Shown here: in pieces, positions 61,570 to 64,000 of the stretch | Layout of the letters: each line of letters opens with the position of its first letter | Position numbering within the stretch: the stretch's first letter is position 1 | Origin: Parietaria judaica | Lineage: Eukaryota > Streptophyta > Magnoliopsida > Rosales > Urticaceae | Length of the DNA stretch: 64,000 bases | Direction of reading: 5' to 3' | Assembly: GCA_954871525.1 (NCBI GenBank) | Contig: OX940862.1 | Location: 10,188,501-10,252,500 of the forward strand | The notes under the pieces: generated by a model | Told to the model about the DNA's origin: nothing | Seen by the model: only the letters and a program-made list of their open reading frames with translations | Database searches by the model: none | Made by a program: the position numbers and the translations under genes

Positions 61570-63753
61570 AAATATTAGGGACAAGGGCTTGGGCCCTTTG
61601 GGTCATAGGATTTTGTAGATGGGGGAGGACTCACACAAATGTTACACCACCACACGCGCGCGCCGCCGCCGCCGTCCGGACGTGGCGAGGTGGGGTGGGG
61701 TGGGGTGCTCTTGTGCAAATATAATTATTATTACAGCCGAAAAATCGACGATTATCGTCGAAAATTCGAATATATCTAAGTCATACGAGAGTGTATTGTA
61801 ACTTTGGCCGATATCGCCACCCCATTAAAAAAAAACACCCCTTATTTTATATATTTTTTACAATATGTAGTTGATTAATAATATTCAAGTCTTGTTTATA
61901 TGTATAATGTAGCTTTTTATATATATTACCATTAGATTTTATATAAAAAATAAATAAATTTTTGACATGATAGAAAAAAATACAAGTTATGGGAAAATAG
62001 GGAGTGAAATTTATATGGTCGAGAAGGAGTATACATACAAAATCACAATTTAGATAAGGAGACAAATACAATTCTAAAGAAAGATCCTAAGCACTCATAA
62101 AAAGACAAATTTACCAAGGCAAAATTTTAAATTTACTTATCTGTTAAAAAAATTGATGAAAAAATGTCACATAAAAATAAAAATATAAAACTAAGAGTAT
62201 GATATAGTCATGTTATCAATTAAGAGAACTTCATACAAAATTCGGAGTTTTCTTTTTCCTCCTCAAATTTTAAGGAAAATTCCTTTGAAATTTCATCTAA
62301 AAAAGTGCATATACTTGGGCAATGGGGTGAGTGAAGAATAAAAGAAAATGCAGTGATTTAGTTGGATAGAGAAAATAAACAAAACTTGATAGTGCTTTGC
62401 TTTGTGTGGTGACCAAATATTCTGTGAAATCTGAACACCTATTATTTATTTTCACTTTTAATTATTCTGTCAAACATGATATTCTGTAAAACCTGGTTGC
62501 ACATAATAAATATTTTCTTCCTTAAGATTGTTTCAACTTTCACATGATTTGCCTATATTTTAGATGAAATGATCCCCTTTTATTGGTTGCAACTTGCAAG
62601 TGCCTAAAATGAGCATTTGCTTCATTCTCTCACTTTTTCTCTTCATAGCTTCAAAGCTAAATGCTAATCTTTATCTTTTACTTTGCACTATCTAATATGA
62701 TATTGATGAAGAAAATCGTGATTGAATAAATATAGATAATTGTCATGATATAAGTAGATTATGGACCATTTTCTATAAACTGTAATTTTTTATTATAATG
62801 AAAAAAATAATCTAAATACAATGTCCAAATTTAAGATCATTTATGAAAAGTAAAGGGTTTGATTTACTTGAACCAAATATCTTACCTAAGATTTTATAGA
62901 TTTCTAATTGATTTGCATTACAACAAAATGAGACTAAGTAGAGGATATGAATTAGATAATGAAGGCAAAAAAATAAAAAATATTGTGAGAGTTCAAATCA
63001 AAATTCAAGTCTCAAGACATACATACCAACCACACCAATCAAAAGCAAAACATGAAAAGGCAATTTGATCCACGTTTTTAGTCCAAATGTGTGTTTTGGC
63101 CTCCTCGTGTGACTACACTCCTAACCCCATCACCTATCCAAACCAAAAGCTAATGAAAATCAAGCAATACCATCACTTTCTTTTATCTTTTATTTTGTCA
63201 ATTGACTACATTACACCTAAGATGTTGTATCTTGGTCCTTATATTTTTTCATTTTTAAGAAAATCTTGATTATAACTTCTTCTTTTTTTAATCTTTTTGA
63301 AGATAAATATTTGATTGAGGCCTTCTCTTTCTATTTTTTTTAAAGTACATTCAATTTAGTTTATGTAATAACTATGTATCACACATCTAATTTTATAATT
63401 TGGCCTTATATTGTTTTTTCATCAATGTTTAACAAACTCTTTTATTAACTTTTATCCAGATATACGAGGGTAAAACTTGTATGCAAATCAATAAAAAAAA
63501 TTAGCTTATAATTTATTTATTTTTAAAAAATATTGAAACCACCAATATGTATCCCTTTAAAACCTTTAAAATTTAATATGTTCTTATGTAATTTTGTCAT
63601 GCTTTGTTTTCTATCTTTATTTGAACCCCTTAATGTACGACATCAACTTAAGAGAAGAATTAGCACGAAAAATAATACAAAGTGAAGAATTACATAAACG
63701 ATAAAATATAAAATTTAGAAAATCCAAAATGGTGTCTATTAATAAATTTATAT

Positions 63754-63756
<3 letters not shown>

Positions 63757-63795
<39 letters not shown>
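63757..63795. repeat. (TA)n microsatellite
   Basis: Uninterrupted run of about nineteen TA units. Confidence 0.95.
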
Positions 63796-63797
<2 letters not shown>

Positions 63798-64000
63798 TTC
63801 ATCCTTTAAATCTAGCTTTGGCTGTATGTAATGTATGTCACAGGGTCTCCATCAAATTGACTGCCAAAATCTTAAATTAGATACTCTTAAACTATGAGGT
63901 CAAACTTTGACCTTTCTAGCATCCCATGTTTTGCCAAGTGGATCCTTGACTTCAATTATTCTGACATAATCACCTTTCTAAAGCATAAATTCAAAGCCAT

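Larger units (their letters stand above)
54135..64000. other. Gene-poor spacer to the window end
   Basis: About 10 kb, very AT-rich, with no gene I can support. Contents: the CAT6 promoter at the left edge, diverged tandem repeats at 56927-57240 and 57373-57533, a direct duplication at 58738-58978, a fold-back MITE at 59817-60263, the hAT fragment at 61099-61290, a GC-rich island at 61655-61720 and TA microsatellites. None of the short open frames resembles a known protein. Confidence 0.55.

Noticed and set aside
1..64000. A previously undescribed multi-gene system
   Set aside because: All recognisable genes are standard plant families in conserved order; the remaining structure is transposon-derived or simple repeat. 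Nothing in the sequence supports a novel operon-like or defence system.

Overview
The window is nuclear DNA of a core eudicot plant. It is strongly AT-rich (many TA, TAA and ATACAT microsatellites), its genes have GT-AG introns with T-rich acceptors, and every recognisable protein belongs to a land-plant family. No bacterial, organellar or viral genes are visible. I cannot name the species from the sequence.

Seven protein genes are supportable, six on the minus strand. In order they are: the 5' part of an SMXL3-like gene (1-1131, -, cut by the window edge); an intronless OVATE family repressor (6862-7629, -); a small two-exon EAR-motif/zinc-ribbon protein related to GL2-INTERACTING REPRESSOR (20383-21468, -), whose intron would have to be GC-AG; a ten-exon PPR4 gene encoding an RRM+PPR chloroplast splicing factor (23209-27586, -); a three-exon ankyrin/PGG membrane protein gene (31414-38037, +) followed by a wrecked duplicate (38165-38359); a two-exon PPR-DYW gene (38539-40479, -); and a five-exon cationic amino acid transporter gene of the CAT6 type (49968-54134, -). 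I built the exon joins by hand from reading frame and splice signals; all phases agree and total lengths are close to those I recall for the families.

OFP13 - PPR4 - PPR(PCMP-H) - CAT6 is, from memory, the order of Arabidopsis At5g04820, At5g04810, At5g04780 and At5g04770, with ankyrin genes nearby. SMXL3 (At3g52490) and OFP18 (At3g52540) lie together in a second Arabidopsis region. The window therefore looks like an unduplicated ancestral block of which Arabidopsis keeps two pieces. The genes do not form one pathway; they are neighbours by descent.

Between genes lie long AT-rich spacers with small non-autonomous transposons. Four elements have exact 9-bp target-site duplications typical of Mutator-like elements (32526-33257, 35364-35831, 40682-42063, 46635-47134), and a second copy of the last family sits at 59817-60263. 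Two more terminal-inverted-repeat (TIR) elements (11286-11686, 28537-28846) and a possible one (about 43895-44276) are also present. A hAT-type element (9101-10692) has a near-exact 8-bp target duplication and an internal tandem array; an inverted, truncated relative lies at 61099-61290. Around 42830-43470 is an LTR-retrotransposon fragment. The last 10 kb (54135-64000) holds no gene I can support.

I found no previously undescribed multi-gene system. The most useful observations are the cluster of long-TIR elements with related tips, the likely GC-AG intron, the ankyrin pseudogene relic and the collinear gene order.
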